From assembly GCF_017875645.1 (NCBI RefSeq), contig NZ_JAGGMR010000001.1:7626001-7690000 (forward strand): a stretch of DNA of 64,000 bases, in the 5' to 3' direction. Below, one piece after another: positions 63,981 to 64,000 of the stretch; positions within the stretch are counted from its first letter, which is position 1; each line of letters opens with the position of its first letter. The notes under the pieces were generated by a model. That model was given only the letters and a program-made list of their open reading frames with translations, was not told the origin of the DNA and did no database searches. The position numbers were made by a program, and so were the translations under genes. The DNA is from Nocardia goodfellowii. Lineage in GTDB: Bacteria > Actinomycetota > Actinomycetes > Mycobacteriales > Mycobacteriaceae.

Positions 63981-64000
63981 ATGAACGTTCGCCGGCTCAC
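63981..64000 (+). CDS. Start of a gene cut by the window end (MNVRRL...)
   Basis: ATG at 63981 has AGAGGAA 6-7 bp upstream and reads MNVRRL before the window ends. The 123-bp upstream region contains TTGACA (63886-63891) with an AACAGT 17 bp later, a possible promoter. A basic N-terminus would fit a secreted protein, but six residues are too few to say. Confidence 0.55.

Overview
High-GC actinobacterial chromosome, most probably a mycolic-acid-containing member of the Mycobacteriales close to Nocardia. The strongest evidence is the right end (56.1-62.1 kb): a CmrA-type mycolate reductase, a HerA/DUF853 ATPase, oligoribonuclease Orn, tRNA-His(GTG), an LdtMt2-like L,D-transpeptidase and tRNA-Lys(CTT). 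From memory, this order matches M. tuberculosis Rv2509-Rv2510c-Rv2511-hisT-Rv2518c-lysT. A DesA3-type desaturase with its reductase, an Acg-like nitroreductase beside a DosR-like regulator and a Ddn-like protein fit the same group.

Layout. 0-3.2 kb: a decayed tyrosine-recombinase fragment, a GNAT acetyltransferase broken by a frameshift, and small hypothetical or hydrolase genes. 3.2-10.2 kb: a six-gene minus-strand sugar operon (ROK regulator, RbsA/RbsC-type ABC transporter with lipoprotein binding protein, Gfo/Idh/MocA dehydrogenase, TIM-barrel isomerase). 10.3-14.5 kb: a hydrolase-MerR pair with a textbook MerR-type promoter, and an aldehyde/alcohol dehydrogenase operon divergent from a GAF-PucR activator. 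17-24 kb: DosR-like regulator and Acg, a TetR/Ddn divergon with a multi-copy operator, a PucR regulator and two HSL-type esterases. 24-32.5 kb: MetY, CGNR protein, EamA exporter, an AMP-ligase/MHS-transporter/LuxR trio and a tandem SUKH protein. 32.6-37 kb: a MarR gene with a perfect 20-bp inverted repeat in front of a DUF2269-like membrane protein and a cyanamide-hydratase-like HD protein, then an MFS exporter, a lipoprotein and a class II sirtuin. 37.3-45.5 kb: fused indolepyruvate ferredoxin oxidoreductase, an orphan EctB-like aminotransferase and a three-gene ABC-2 exporter. 46-56 kb: DUF4254 protein, DesA3/reductase/TetR lipid-desaturation unit, a frameshifted serine hydrolase, a UMF1-type transporter and a PadR/FadH operon. 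56-64 kb: the mycolata synteny block, a secreted SLT-domain protein with a long structured leader, and the start of another gene.

Most of the window is ordinary metabolic and regulatory chromosome. I found no CRISPR array, phage, defence island or intact mobile element. The least ordinary signals are regulatory DNA (perfect dyads at 11.9, 19.6, 33.1 and 53.4 kb), a stop-codon-derived 15-bp minisatellite at 56.9 kb, two single-base frameshifts in otherwise well-preserved genes, and an N-terminal octapeptide repeat in the HerA-like ATPase. All calls come from reading the sequence; no searches were run.
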